Below are positions 11,546-23,792 of a DNA stretch of 64,000 bases, one piece after another; positions within the stretch are counted from its first letter, which is position 1, and every line of letters starts with the position of its first letter. Source of the DNA: Tricholoma matsutake (Eukaryota; Basidiomycota; Agaricomycetes; Agaricales; Tricholomataceae); NCBI GenBank assembly GCA_026075535.2, contig AP026546.1, forward strand, positions 2,976,001 through 3,040,000, in the 5' to 3' direction. The notes under the pieces are model-generated. The model saw only the letters and a program-made list of their open reading frames with translations, ran no database searches and was not told the DNA's origin. Made by a program: the position numbers and the translations under genes.

Positions 11546-11899
11546 TCCGGTCCCTTTCCGCATCAAGATGATTCCTCGCGACCATAATGTAGCTGATGTT
11601 TTCTCGAGCTCTGAATAGTTTGTTCAGGGTACAAGGTTCATCAACTGTAATATGCATTCTTTACTTCATCTCAGTCAGAGTCAATACATAGAGTCCAAAT
11701 ACTGTGAGCGCGGAAATTATAACTTATTATTATTAATAAACTTTCAAAGAAGGCCTTTTCGGCAACTGGTTAGGTTATTAGGAACTGGTATAATGATTTC
11801 CCAGTTCTATTTCAGGAAGTATGAAACATGTGGGCAAGCGTCCAAGGTATGGCAATATGCGCTAAGCCTAGTCTTTCTGCCAGCTAAAAATTCTCCATC
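11546..11899. other. No gene recognised
   Basis: Convergent gap between the P450 remnant and the 3' end of the WSC gene. It is AT-rich with no coding signal. Confidence 0.5.
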
Positions 11900-12976
11900 C
11901 TACCGCCCAATAGGGCGTTGAAAGATCCGAGGTTCGTCTTTGTACAGGGTCAGCCGGAAAGGGCCGCCGCAGAACTGGTTGTGGTCACTGGTACATGTCA
12001 TGTGGCAGTCTGTGGCAGGGGCTTCTGTGGTGCTAAAGAGACTGTTGCCGCACCCTGTTGGGATGTGAAATTGGAAATGTCAGCAGAGAAAAAGCGAGAA
12101 AACAAAATACGTACAGCATTCGTTCCCGTATTCCAGTCCGGCGAGTATATAGCCATTTTTTTTGCATGTTGCGGTGCAGGTTTGCGCCGTAACGCCGCCT
12201 GTGACGTCGAAACGCCTCAGTAGGGTGCGTTCGTTGGTAGTATCTCTGCAGGGGGCATTATTATCAACTCAGATCCTGACGATGTTGCTAACATAACGCT
12301 ACACACGTGTAGCATCCGTGATATGACCAAGCGCCCACCAATGTTGGGATAACGGGGTCAGCTGTACCATCAAAATAGATATTGATTCGATTGCTGGACC
12401 CGCACAACTCGAGTGCTGATCCTGCACATAAAATATTGCATTCGGTTGGAGAGGTTGGACTTCCCGGATTCTGAATGGCATAGTCGCAATCTGTTGTCGG
12501 TCGGAATATTGTTGAAAAACGGGTAAGGTGGAAGTGAAAAAAAAGGCGTACAGCATTCCTATTGTCGTGATGGTGATTCGGTTACATGTAAGTCAAAATT
12601 TATGGAACACACCCTTCCGTATTCGACCCCAGCGTAATGGTACCCACCGTGATTGCAGAAAGCTTGGCATGTCTCGATGGTCATGAAGGTGGCGTCGGAG
12701 TAAGAGGAGGCAGCGAGCGTGCGAGACGGGGAAATGTCACTGCCAGGTTGTCAAAGAGGAATAAAAAAGACTAGATGCAGCTAACGTATAACATCCTTTG
12801 GACGTCCAAGTGCCGTGAAGCACATCTCGAGATGATGGTTTGCTGAGCGGCACAAGACCACCTACACCCTGGTTGTGGAGCATCAGATGTAAAAACATGT
12901 CGACTTGCACCTCACTTACAAGGAAGACAAGAGCTGGAAGCGCGAGGAGGGCAAATAAGTGCAAGGAGGGAGCCAT
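11900..12976 (-). CDS. Secreted protein with two WSC domains
   Basis: Seven exons on the minus strand: 12976-12920, 12868-12786, 12739-12613, 12558-12552, 12490-12307, 12245-12115 and 12054-11900. All introns are GT-AG and 46-61 nt, and the joined frame is 247 residues ending in TAG. It starts with a signal peptide (MAPSLHLFALLALPALVFLG). WSC domain 1 begins WTSKGCYTD, continues ETCQAFCNHGGYHYAGVEYG and RECYC, and ends near CNILCAGSALELCGSS. Domain 2 begins GAWSYHGCYTD, continues QTCTATCKKNGYILAGLEYG, NECWCGN and CHMTCTSDHNQFCGG. Both carry the usual eight or so cysteines. WSC domains bind carbohydrate and occur in cell-wall sensors and secreted enzymes. With no membrane anchor this one is probably secreted. 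The two domains are split at the same sites (GCYT|D and EC|), the mark of an exon-level duplication. It looks intact. Confidence 0.88.
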
Positions 12977-14251
12977 CCTGAAGTGCGGCCTCAGTGAGAA
13001 AGAGAGGGTTATAAGCCGCGTATCTATCAAGCCAATTTACGTACCGAGCTGGAATTTACGACATTGGAAGGGCATCATCGATTCGCCATCATGATGGTGG
13101 CGAAACAATGTAAGCCGTTCAGAGCCAAAATTCTTAATGACTGTTGACCTTGGGCTAAGGAATGTCTGACATGCTCTGTTTGTACGTTGATTCTAGAAGC
13201 CGGATTAGACTATAATAAATAAAGACCTTCAATTTCCTCTTCTCCGATGGAACCGATCCAATTGTCAATTAGAATTCCCAAAGTCAAACCCGAGAAGAAT
13301 AAGTTCCAAGACAAACACGATTCTTGGGGCACCCTTGGATTAGACGCCAGAACTTTATCTGCAGTTTCGATTTTCCGAGTACAGGATGTCATGCATATAA
13401 GTCTAAGCATTGGAAGCATGGGGTAACGCAGGAAAAGGCTTACCTAGCAGATGATGATTCTGGAAGGGAGGACCGGAATCCATTAAACCCATAATAAGGA
13501 ACGACTGTCCCGGAGACTACATTAAACCCGACACCAGAAGTTCTGGTAGAAGATGTTGCAGGACACCATGTAAGTTGTTTGTAAGCTTAGTTTATCATTC
13601 GGACCAACGCTCGAGGTTCTTAGCACGAAGTATCGATAGGTGCCGCGGTGGAACTGAGATCAGCGTAGCAGGGGAAACTTAAAAGGATTGACAGGTCAAT
13701 GGACGACATGGGGGGTGTTCACATCATCCGCAGATTTGAATTACACACACGTTCACGCCACAGAGATTTAAATACGCACCACCCAGTCTTCTCCGCTATC
13801 CTAGAGCAATAGTGAACAAGCCCCGCTGTGACTCCAGCTCCATTCCCAATGCGAGCACTTTCTTGATCTTTGGAATTGACGTGTTGTCGGAGAGTCCCAT
13901 ATTATAATATAAGCGCTAATGTAAGGCAAGAGAAAACACACCTTCCTGTGTTTGTAATCCATGAAGTCCATGACATAGCAGAGTTTCGTAAGCGCTTCAG
14001 ATATCTGTGCCAAAGTCGACAAAGAGCGGTCCTAAAAGGTCGTGTAAGACGACAAAAGAATGCGCCCAGTGTGAGATGAATGCCCATAACCAGCCTAGGT
14101 GGTTAGATATAAATATAAAAATGTAGTCAAGGGGGTGCACGATCAGGGCCAGGTCAGGATATGGTTAGAACACGTCAGCTTTTGACAGAACCTCTCCTGG
14201 TACCTAGGTTTCGTTTGTGTTATGGGATTGTGGGCGAAATCTGATCCAGCT
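12977..14251 (-). other. Weak coding signal, not recognised
   Basis: Upstream of the WSC gene the minus strand holds disconnected frames. Examples are a stretch with SLSTLAQISEALTKLCYVMD near 14035-13940, one with GVGFNVVSGTVVPYYGFNGF near 13530-13470, and one with ADKVLASNPRVPQESCLS near 13370-13300. They could be exons of one decayed secreted protein, but I could not join them and name no family. 13590-13800 shows nothing. Confidence 0.25.
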
Positions 14252-14457
14252 GATATCATGTCGATGGACCCCTTCACAATGGCCTCTATTTAGTTGTTGT
14301 TTGGTTCTATCAGCGACGGAACTCTACATGCCGACGAGCCGAGTACGTGGCAAAGTTGCACCTGTATCTCGCGTCGTAGGCTCGGCACGGGGTTCATCGC
14401 TGATATGTAGAACCAAACAAACAACTAAACAGAGGTGTCGTGCAGGGACATGATATC
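14252..14457. repeat. Foldback/MITE-like inverted repeat, about 206 bp
   Basis: The left end starts GATATCATGTC and the right end is GACATGATATC. Inside this, CCTCTATTTAGTTGTTGTTT pairs with a right arm ending AACAAACAACTAAACAGAGG, and TGGTTCTATCAGCGA pairs with TCGCTGATATGTAGAACCA. The arms differ by a few indels. There is no coding capacity and no evident target duplication. Confidence 0.75.
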
Positions 14458-15056
14458 TGGGGGAGGGCAATCCCCGCTATTTGCCAATTATTTACTGTTG
14501 TTTGGCTTGGTCACAAAATGATGGTTTTGCTGAAGCATCGATTTTTTGCATTACACAGCAACTTTCACAGCTTGTCGTAGCAGAGAAAGTTCTCACATTT
14601 TTTATTCTCTACAACTTCTTCGGGGCCGATTTTTTAAATTTGACTTTGTTGTTGAATAAGAGCAGAAATACATCACTTCTTGAGGCCTAGAGAAGCCAAA
14701 GAGAAGCAATAAGAAAGAAATTAAAAATTCTGGCATGAAGAACTTGTAGCCGAGGTACAACAACTCTAGCACTATTAAGTTATTAGGTTACTCAGTCCGA
14801 TCATCTGAATGACTATTTTGTTGTGAATGACTATTTTTCATAACCATTAACTAATTTTTCCAGATGTCACGCATCTTGCTGAGGAAATGTGAGTTTATGA
14901 GTTCTAGGTATGTGTTGATGCAAACCATACCATTTTAGGTCAAGTCACCCACTGTCCCTGACCATCCAATACCATGAAAAGCTACAGTGAGCATCATCAA
15001 AATTTCCCCTTGCTTTCTGCCTTTTTGCCTCCCAACTGCCTTGCTAGCTTCTTAAA
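14458..15056. other. No gene recognised
   Basis: AT-rich sequence leading into the MULE-like gene. A TTTTTATT-rich segment lies at 14598-14650. Nothing else seen. Confidence 0.45.
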
Positions 15057-17768
15057 ATGGTTCCCAATTGGGTGCAAAAAAGTTTGGACAATGCGACAGA
15101 GAAGCAGTTGAAGATCTACAACGAGGAATGGCTAGGTGAGTGCATGACATCCTCAGTTGCCAAATTTGAAGCTCATGGCATCATGGTTGGAACAGGCATG
15201 CTGACTGAGCTTGTAGAACATCCATTTTTGGGCCTAAAGAACACAGGAAAATGGGTCAATCTCTTACAATATGAGCTCTTTCTCCATAACTCCATTGGGC
15301 AGTCCGTTAGCAAGCCCAGGTGATGATCACAGCAATGCCAGCACTGTGAATTTCACTAACTTTCTTCATTTTTAGCAGGATCTCACTGTTGATGCCTGCA
15401 GTTAAAATAGAACCCAATGCAGAGGTTTGCTTACCTACTGTTTGACCCAGATGTACACATATTGACTTTGGCATTTCCGAACCAGTTGTCAAATGCACAT
15501 TGCAAATGCATACGCGAAGTCATTGTCATCTCAGATGATAGTGAACCTGAGAGCATCGTCCAAAGCAACAGGAAGCCCCAAACATCTCACAAGCAGCCCA
15601 CAAAGTGGCACACATTGAACCCAGACTCGGAAATCATCGACATCATTGATTCCCCTGACAACAAGACCAAATCGGTTCTCAAATCTGAGTTTCAGTCCAT
15701 GGGAGGTGCAAAAACAGCCTCTGATGGGTTTCCAAAGGATCAGGAGGGACAATACATTGTCACCAGGAAGACCAAGGTAGACACTGTCAAACTTCTTGAT
15801 GTGGTCCCTCACCACTGGCCTGTTCCTGAGGTGGACACTGCATATGTTCTTGATTTTGGGGATGATGCACAGGTTTCAGGTCAGAACAATGGAGTTATGG
15901 TCACAAGAAAGCCAAGGGGGCTCGACTCATTCCTAAAAGTGGAGGTACATGGTTGTTTGTCAATTGCAACTAATAACTGAACATCAACTTGAATGCAGGA
16001 TCAAGATTTGTGGGGAAGGGGCACAAACAGCAGTACCTCTCACGATGTAAAGCTCACACTTCTTGACAATCTCTCAGCTCACTGTTCCATGCATGAGTGC
16101 AATGGAGCCCTTCATTGTGAGATGTTTAGTACTAGATTCCTTGATGGGTATGAGCAGATTGATAGTGGTGACTTGAGCAAGATGGCAGATATATTTGAAG
16201 CAGAGCAGGCACAAAACCAGGCTGATGGAGATACTGTGCTTGGGATCACTGATGTGTATGCGCCGAATTCTCAGTAGTGTGTTCAATCATGACTGTGTCT
16301 GTATCAGATTCTATCGATTAATCCTTATGCTGAGATGCAAGAAGCAATGTGATAGTTTAGCCATCTTAAAGCCTCTCCAAAACATGTGTGTGATCCCTTG
16401 AACCCATGCCCCAAACTGACATCTTGAGCACAGCCCCCATCCAAAGAGGGTAAGGCATATTTTGTGGGCTGCAGCAAGTGGATGATGGGAGGACGATGGG
16501 AACATATTTATGTGCCAATCCCATCAGCAGTTGATGAGGGCATCTTGTTCCAGCTGATAAATGGCCAGCCTGTCACATCACCTGATCTCATTGTATATGA
16601 GAGGAGCTGCTCTACATTTCTTCATCCTCAGCATGGAAAACAAAAACACTGTAGCCAGTAATCTGGGTTGGTCCATTTGATAACATCATTCTTGTGTTGA
16701 CATCTGAGTCTGGACAGAACATATTCATTTTTGCCAGGGACATTCAGTATCTGGTCGATTGGTCCATTTCGAGTGCCCAGTGAAGAAGATTGTCTACACA
16801 TCAAAAGATCCCCAGAATCCTAAAGTTGTAGTCATCTTTCAAGGTTGCCACTCACACCCTCCGTGGCCCAAGGAAAAGCCATCAGCAGCTGCAAAGGATG
16901 ATCTTCAGTGATGCCTGGATGCATTTGGTATTTTGGGTGCCACCACAGACAGACTTGACAACAGTAAGGAAATCAATCAACTTGGATAACGTCCATCTAA
17001 TCTTTCCATGGACCAGCCTCCACAACTCTTGCACTTCTTGGTTCATCCTTGAGTGCTAAGCATGAAGCCTTCCGAAATCAGAAGCTTCTTCAAGGGAAAA
17101 TCCAAGAGAAAAAGGATGAGAAGGTAGCCACCGGATATCAATGGCAAGGTGAATACAGACTCAGACCCACAATCAACTAATGAGCTGAATGTGTTGAACA
17201 GGGATTGTGGATCAGTATGAACAGGACCAGAAACTGTCACCTAATGAATGGTACATCTGGGATCTTCGTATGGAAGGTGATATCAAGCTTGCTGTGACCA
17301 TGAATCCACCTCTTGCAGCTTTAATTCATACAGCACAATATCTTGTTGGGGACTACACCTTCAAGCGAGTCAATGGTGAATTAGATGAGTGCGAATTTGT
17401 TATCTGGCATGCCGAAATGAATGAGTGTGAGTTGAGAATCGTAATCTCAATTGATGGATTGCTGATTTTCAAATCAGGTGTTACGATTGTGCAGCTATAC
17501 TGCAATTCTGCCACCTGCGAGGCATTTGGTTATGCTTTTGAAGCTCCTTTCACTTCCATCAAAAAAGCGACACATCAACAGGTAAAATTCAAGGTCTTTG
17601 ATAAATCAGGTCACCTCCTTGCCATTCTCCTTGACATGGAGGCTGCCCAAGTCCAAGGTCTCGGAGATGCAGTTGTTCAATTGCACATGAATAACCCAGC
17701 AACAAGTGGAATCCATGAAACTGACCCCAATGTTCTTGTTCAGTTTTTCATCAAGCTCTGCATGGTAC

Positions 17769-18191
17769 TATAAGGGCAACCTCAGCCTCTAGCAAAGGGA
17801 AATCTGAAGTTAAAATTATGCTACATAATACAGGGATTGGGGGTGCACCTAGCAAAGGGAAATCCAAAGAGAAAACTCTAAAGATCCCTTTGCCAGTGCC
17901 CAGTATATGTGAAAACTGCAAAAATCAAATAATAACTAAAAATAGAAAAGGTGGAGATAGGCTGATCAAGGCTGCCGCATGACATAATACCAAGGGGTAG
18001 ATGTCGGAAGGGTACTCCGTCTCTAAATATAAAACTGTCAACATGCACAAATGTGATAGAAAGGGAAATTAGTAATAAAATAAGGGAAAAATCATAGAAA
18101 ATGAAGAATAGAAGGAGATGAGGCGAGAAAAAATATAGGATGAACGTAAAAAATAGGAGAAACACGTGGGACACCCTCTAGTCCCCTTACA
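17769..18191 (-). repeat. 3' LTR of Gypsy copy 1
   Basis: 423 bp, bounded by TATAAGGGC and CCCCTTACA on the plus strand. It contains the internal direct repeat CTAGCAAAGGGAAATC twice, 60 bases apart. Confidence 0.93.
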
Positions 18192-18205
18192 TCACCCCCC
18201 CTCTA

Positions 18206-21200
18206 AGATGCATCGCCCCGATGCATTCGAAATCACATATGACCAAAGTCACTGACTTGAATGTGATGTGGTGCAGCAGTGTGCTGTTGGTGGAACTCCT
18301 TGACCAACCGAGGGGTGTTCACATTGGACTCCTCGACCCATGAGTTCTCCTCATACCCATAACCCTTCCAGTGTACCAAATACTGGAGCTTCCCTCAACG
18401 TAACTGGCTGTCCAAGATTGACTCGACTTCATACTGGGGTTCTCCCTCCATGACTGTAGGTGGCAGTGGTGGTCGTGAACGGCATCCTGGAAAAGGATCT
18501 GAGGGAGCTGGAAGGAGTTTCACAATGTGGAAGACTGGGTGAAGTCTAGACATGGAGGCTGGGAGGCATAGATGATAGGCATGCATTCCAATGCACTTGA
18601 CAATGGGGAAAGGTCCCAGGAAGCGATGGGAGAGTTTTTTGGACAGACGGGTAGTGGAGATGTCACTGGAGTCAAGATAAACTTGATCACCAACCTTGTA
18701 CTGCAGCATTGGAGAGTGGTGTTGATTGTAGAAACGTGCCATGTCATCCTTTGCCTTCACCAAGGCCGCCTTCACTTCCTCCAAACTGTCCCTCATGTGT
18801 TCCATGAACTCATTCACTGTCTCAATATGTGAGGGGGCTTGGTGAGGTTCGAATCCCATGCGTGGATGCCATCCAGTGTCCAAGAAGAAGGGGGTTTGTT
18901 GAGTGGAAGCATGGACATGATTGTTGTATCTGAACTCAGCCAGGGGAAGGAGATCGTCCCAATCATCCTGGCGTTCATTGACGAAGACACGGATGTACTG
19001 CTCCAACTCCTGGTTGACTCGTTCAGTCTGGCCCTCAGTTTGTGGGTGATAAGCAGTCAAAGCGAGGAGTTTGATACCCAGAAGTCAGTACAGCTCACGA
19101 GTGAACTCTGCTACGAACTGAGGGCCATGGTCAGAAAGGAAGGCACCAGGGAGTCCATGTAATTTCCAGACATGGTGAAGATAGAGGCAGGCAGCACCCA
19201 GGGCACTGACAGTGGTGTGAGTGGGAATGAAGTGAGCGCATTTCCCTGCGGAATCAACTGTGCACATCACTGCATCAAACCTGTTCAACTCTGGCAACTC
19301 CACCACAACGTCGACACTGACAACATCCCAATGACTTTCTGGGACAGGGAGAGGGTGTAGCTCACCAATGGGTTTGTGACAAGGAATCTTGGTGTGTAAG
19401 CAAAGGCCACAAGTACGACAATACTGACCAATGAGCCATGACATCTGCGGCCACCAATAATTCCGTGAGGTGAGCTCCAAGGTCTTCCAGCGTCCAGGGT
19501 GACCAGCAATCTGTGAGTCATGGTGTTGGGATATGATACGTCAACGAAGGTCTGGGTCATTGGGTACGTAGATGCGATCCCGGAAATACAACAAGTCCTC
19601 CTTTTCAGCCCACTCTGCCACACGTAAGGAGAGGGTAGATCCCTTCCTCAGTTCCTTAACAGCTCGGGCCACAACATCCTCATATAAACCACTATGGTTC
19701 GCATGACGGATGTCACGTAGGATGTCCTGCTCCTTGCCCTGGGGTGCAATACCTTCCAATGCCTGGATCGTAAACAGGTTTGGCTGCAACAACACAATGT
19801 CTTGATTGTTGTCACCACCATCCCCATGATCTGCACGTTGGGAGAGGGCATTGGTCTTCCCCATGCTGCAACCTGGACAGTGGTGCAAGGAGAAGTCGAA
19901 CCTGGATAGATACAGGGACCAACGAGCTTGACAATGGTTCAATTTCTTGGCTGTCATAAAGTACTCGAGATTCTTGTGATCTGTCCAAATTTCCACCTTG
20001 TGTAGGGCACCCTCGAGGAAGTGTCGCCACTCCTCAAGCGCATGCATTATCACCAACATCTCCTTGTCATGGATCTCATAGTTTCGTTCCACAGCACTAA
20101 GGCTTTTGGAGTAGAACACAACAGGATGCCACTTCTGGTCCTCCAGAGACTGCTGAGACAACATGGGGCCCGTCGCAAAGTCAGAACTGTTGGCTTCTAC
20201 ACAAAAAGGGCACGAATCATCAGCAAAGGTAAGGATGGGAGCAGAAGTAACCATCTCCTTAAGCTTTTCGAATGCCTCCTGCTGTGCATTGTCCCACTGC
20301 CATGCCTCCTTGCCAGTCAAGTCAAACAGTGGTCGTGCGTGATGTGAGAAATCCTTGATAAAACGCTGGTAGAAATTGATGAAGCCTAAAAAGGACTGCA
20401 CCTCTTTCTTGTTTGTGGGTGTTGGCCATGCTGTGACCCCATTCACCTTGACCAGATCCATCTCTACCTGGCCCTCCAAGATAATCAGGCTGAGGTACTC
20501 AATCTTGGTCTTCTCAAACTCGCACTTGTCCTGGCGAAGGTAGAGTTTGTACTGTCAGAGTCGGTCCAAGACGAGGCGTGTAATGCGATGATGCTCTTCC
20601 ACTGTGCAAGTGAAGATGAGGATATCATCGAGGTAGATACAGACAACACCCTCGAGGATGAGGTTGTGGAAGATGTCATTCATCATGGTCTGGAAGGTGG
20701 CAGGACTATTAGTAAGGCCAAAGAACATGACGAGCGGTTCAAAAAGACCACGGTTGGTACGAAAGGCTGCCTTCCACTCATCTCCCTCCTTTATCCTCAC
20801 ATTATTGTAACCCCAACAGACGTCGAGTTTGGTGAAGTATCGCGCTCCACGGAGTTGGTTCACAAGTTCAGAGATGAGAGGTAGCGGGTAGCGATTTTTG
20901 ACCGTGATGTCATTGAGCCTTCTATAGTCTTGAACTGGATGAAGTGAGCCATCCTTCTTCTTGACAAAGAAAAAGGGAGAGGCCATGGGTGATTTGGATG
21001 GTTGAATATGTCCAGAGGTTAGGTGTTCATCGATGAATTGGTCGAGCTGTCACTGTTCCTCAGGAGAAAGAGGATAGACCTTGCAGGAGGAAGGGGTTGC
21101 ACCAGGGATGAGTTCGATGGCGTGATCCCATGGCTTGCATGCAGGGAGAGAATTGAATGATTCCTTGGAGAACACGTCCTCGAACTCATGAAGATGAGGG

Positions 21201-23203
21201 AGTAAGGAGTCAGTAGAGGATTTAGCAGTATTGTTTTTGTGGAAGGCCTCGGCAAGGCGCTGGGATATGTTCGATGTAGCACACACCTCATGCGATGGAT
21301 GAATCGCAGTGTAGAAAATCTGATCCCCTTCCTCAACTTCCTCTGCTTCCTCCTCCTCATCATCTGAGTCTGGTATCAGATCAGGAACCCCCTCCAACTC
21401 CACATCAGGCAGAGGTAGGGGTCCAGCACGACACTTCTGAGTGCGTCATACTGAGGCCCTTTGTCCGTGGCGCTCTTGTCTGGCTTCCGTGAAACAGGTG
21501 CAACAGCTGGATGGACATCGGCTCATGGTGACCTCCCCAGTACGCCAGTTAACATCTGGGTTATGGTCTTGAAGCCACGGATAGCCCAAAATCACCTTCT
21601 GCTTCCCTAACTGAGTGACAGCAAAAAGTGTACACTCTGATCTTTGTAACAGAGGACCAGGTCCACAACCTCTCGGATGGCACCAGCTTCATTTGGGGAT
21701 CCATCCACATTATAAACAGGTATCGGATGCGAGAGCGAGCGAGTATTCAGGTGATGTTGTCGTGCAAGGTCAGCGTCAATGAAGAGACCAGTAGCACCAG
21801 AGTCTAGGAGTGCAGAGACACCAAGTATCTGTCCAGTGTCGGTAGTCTGTAGTTCGATCACCAGGTTCAAGGAGTGTGCAGAGGGAGTGGATGCAACAAT
21901 ATATTTGCGTGGTAGTTTGCGCTCCCATGATTTAATTTTGGGGCATGAGGTAGAGGTAGAGAGAGGAGGGGCAGGTACGTCTTCACCTGACTTTTGAAGG
22001 TTCAGAGAGGGGAATAGTCATGAAATCAGATTCATTCTCTGGGGATTCAACTGACAAAACTTCAAAGTGGTTATGGACAGGCAATGAGGGCATATGATTC
22101 ACTTGCTGCGAATAGAAAAATCCTGCTCCTCTACACCCTCTAATTTGACCTCCTCTGCGACCTGACCCTTCGCTTCCTCAACATCTACAAGTCCCAACAG
22201 GTCCTGGAGGAGTTTATCTCGCCCCTCAGGGGTGAGCATGCAGATATCCTTACAATGGGGGCATGCTCCAGCCATATGTCCAGTTTCTCCACAGCGGTAG
22301 CAGAGGTTTAACCTGCGTGCACGGCTATGGGCTGCATCAACATCCATTGGTACCAGAACATTGATGGCCGGTGCAGGAGTTTGACAGATGGGAATAGGGT
22401 TGCATTGGGGAAGGGTTCAATTGAAGATGTGGGATGTAGGAGTGGTAGTTGGAGCCCGGAATGCAGCATTGAACGCTGCATTTGTGAGTCAGTTCTCATC
22501 ACAGAGGGAAGCAGCTTCATACCAAGCATATCATCGTCCGCCGGACGTCCTTCCAACATCTGGGCAATCTGGTCCTGAATCTCCCAGTTGAGGCCTCGTC
22601 GGAACTTCACCACCACTGGTAGCCCACCCCCATATCCTGCCATGTCCACCAAGTCCTTAAACTCATCGATATAATTGTCCACGGATTGACGTGCCTGGTG
22701 GTATGAGGATGACTCAAGTCGTGTCACTGCTCGGTGGCACTCATTGAGGGGACAAAAGTGGTGTACAAACTCTGCTCGAAAGTCACCCCAAGTGGAGAAA
22801 GGTAGGGAACCAAGTTCTTTGGTTTGTTGCAGAATACAGTCCACGTAGAGATAGGCACGCTCAGATTTCATGTATGTGAAGGCCCAATAAATTTTTGCAG
22901 CTTCATCGACGAATTGATGTGACTGGAGACTGATATACAACTCACAGGAGTTAAGGAATGCACGTCCCTGCGCATGTGCACCATTAAATTTGGTGGGGGG
23001 GGGATCTGGGCGCACTCCTTGGGTGTGTTTGGCGACGCGTCATTGTTGGGTGCACTTGGAGTCATAATGGGTGAAATATTAGTCGTGGAGCTGGTCTGAA
23101 GTGTTCTGACAAAGTTTTTGATCATAGATTTAAGTGAATCAATTTGCGTGCGTATTCCAGTAATGTCACTTTCAAGCGCGTTGAGGCGCTCTGATGCATC
23201 CAT
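18206..23203 (-). pseudogene. gag-pol of Gypsy copy 1, many stops
   Basis: Order on the minus strand: gag start MDASERLNALESD at 23203; capsid-like region to about 22500; a frameshift near 22525 (four bases missing relative to copy 2 at the ILAWYEAAS site); a CCHC knuckle CYRCGETGHMAGAC near 22300; protease LLDSGATGLFID near 21800; RT with YLDDILIF near 20640; RNase H with WTDHKNLEYF near 19960; an integrase zinc finger; core FLSDHGPQF near 19130; and a chromodomain remnant before 18206. In-frame stops follow SPEEQ (21054), LDRL (20557), PDLR (19543), RELY (19087) and SQLR (18397). Several of these are CGA arginine codons in copy 2 that read TGA here. Unlike copy 2, an ATG (HMPSLPV) stands just after the gag stop at 22099. 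Confidence 0.9.
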
Positions 23204-23369
23204 AGCACTAGGGGGCGCGTTTGGCAAAAATGGCAGCATAATAAAGGCGAGACTATCTGGAACGGTGTGTAGGGACTCTGTGGAGCTTTGGGAAGCGTCA
23301 TCCAGTCCGTACCTGCCTATCTTGGACAGTGCGTTCACGATTTTTGGGCCTTAGGGGAGAGTTTTCTAC

Positions 23370-23792
23370 TATAAGGGCAACCTCAGCCTCTAGCAAAGGG
23401 AAATCTGAAGTTAAAATTATGCTACATAATACAGGGATTGGGGGCGCACCTAGCAAAGGGAAATCTGAAGAGAAAACTCTAAAGATCCCTTTGCCAGTGC
23501 CCAGTATATGTGAAAACTGCAAAAATCAAATAATAACTAAAAATAGAAAAGGTGGAGATAGGCTGATCAAGGCTGCCGCATGATGTAATACCAAGGGGTA
23601 GATGTCGGAAGGGTACTCTGTCTCTAAATATAAAACTGTCAACATGCACAAATGTGATAGAAAGGGAAATTAGTAATAAAATAAGGGAAAAATCATAGAA
23701 AATGAAGAATAGAAGGAAACGAGGCAAGAAAAAATATAGGACAAATGTAAAAAATAGGAGAAACACGTGGGACACCCTCTAGTCCCCTTACA
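23370..23792 (-). repeat. 5' LTR of Gypsy copy 1
   Basis: 423 bp, same length as its partner. The candidate self-priming site lies at 23358-23367, two bases inside from the LTR edge, complementary to 23471-23480 within this LTR. Confidence 0.93.

Larger units (their letters stand above)
17769..23792 (-). mobile_element. Ty3/Gypsy chromovirus-type LTR retrotransposon, copy 1 (decayed)
   Basis: The element is on the minus strand, 6,024 bp, with two 423-bp LTRs (17769-18191 and 23370-23792). LTR ends on the element strand are TGTAAGGGG...CCTTATA. It is flanked by the direct duplication GGTAC (17764-17768 and 23793-23797), so the insertion is intact. The polypurine tract is the run next to the 3' LTR (18192-18202 read on the minus strand). 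It lies in a coding exon of the MULE-like gene. The two LTRs differ by about ten substitutions, nearly all transitions. Confidence 0.95.

Noticed and set aside
12840..13094. Plus-strand frame of 84 codons over the WSC gene start
   Set aside because: Antisense to the signal-peptide exon, which has clear splice sites and family fit.
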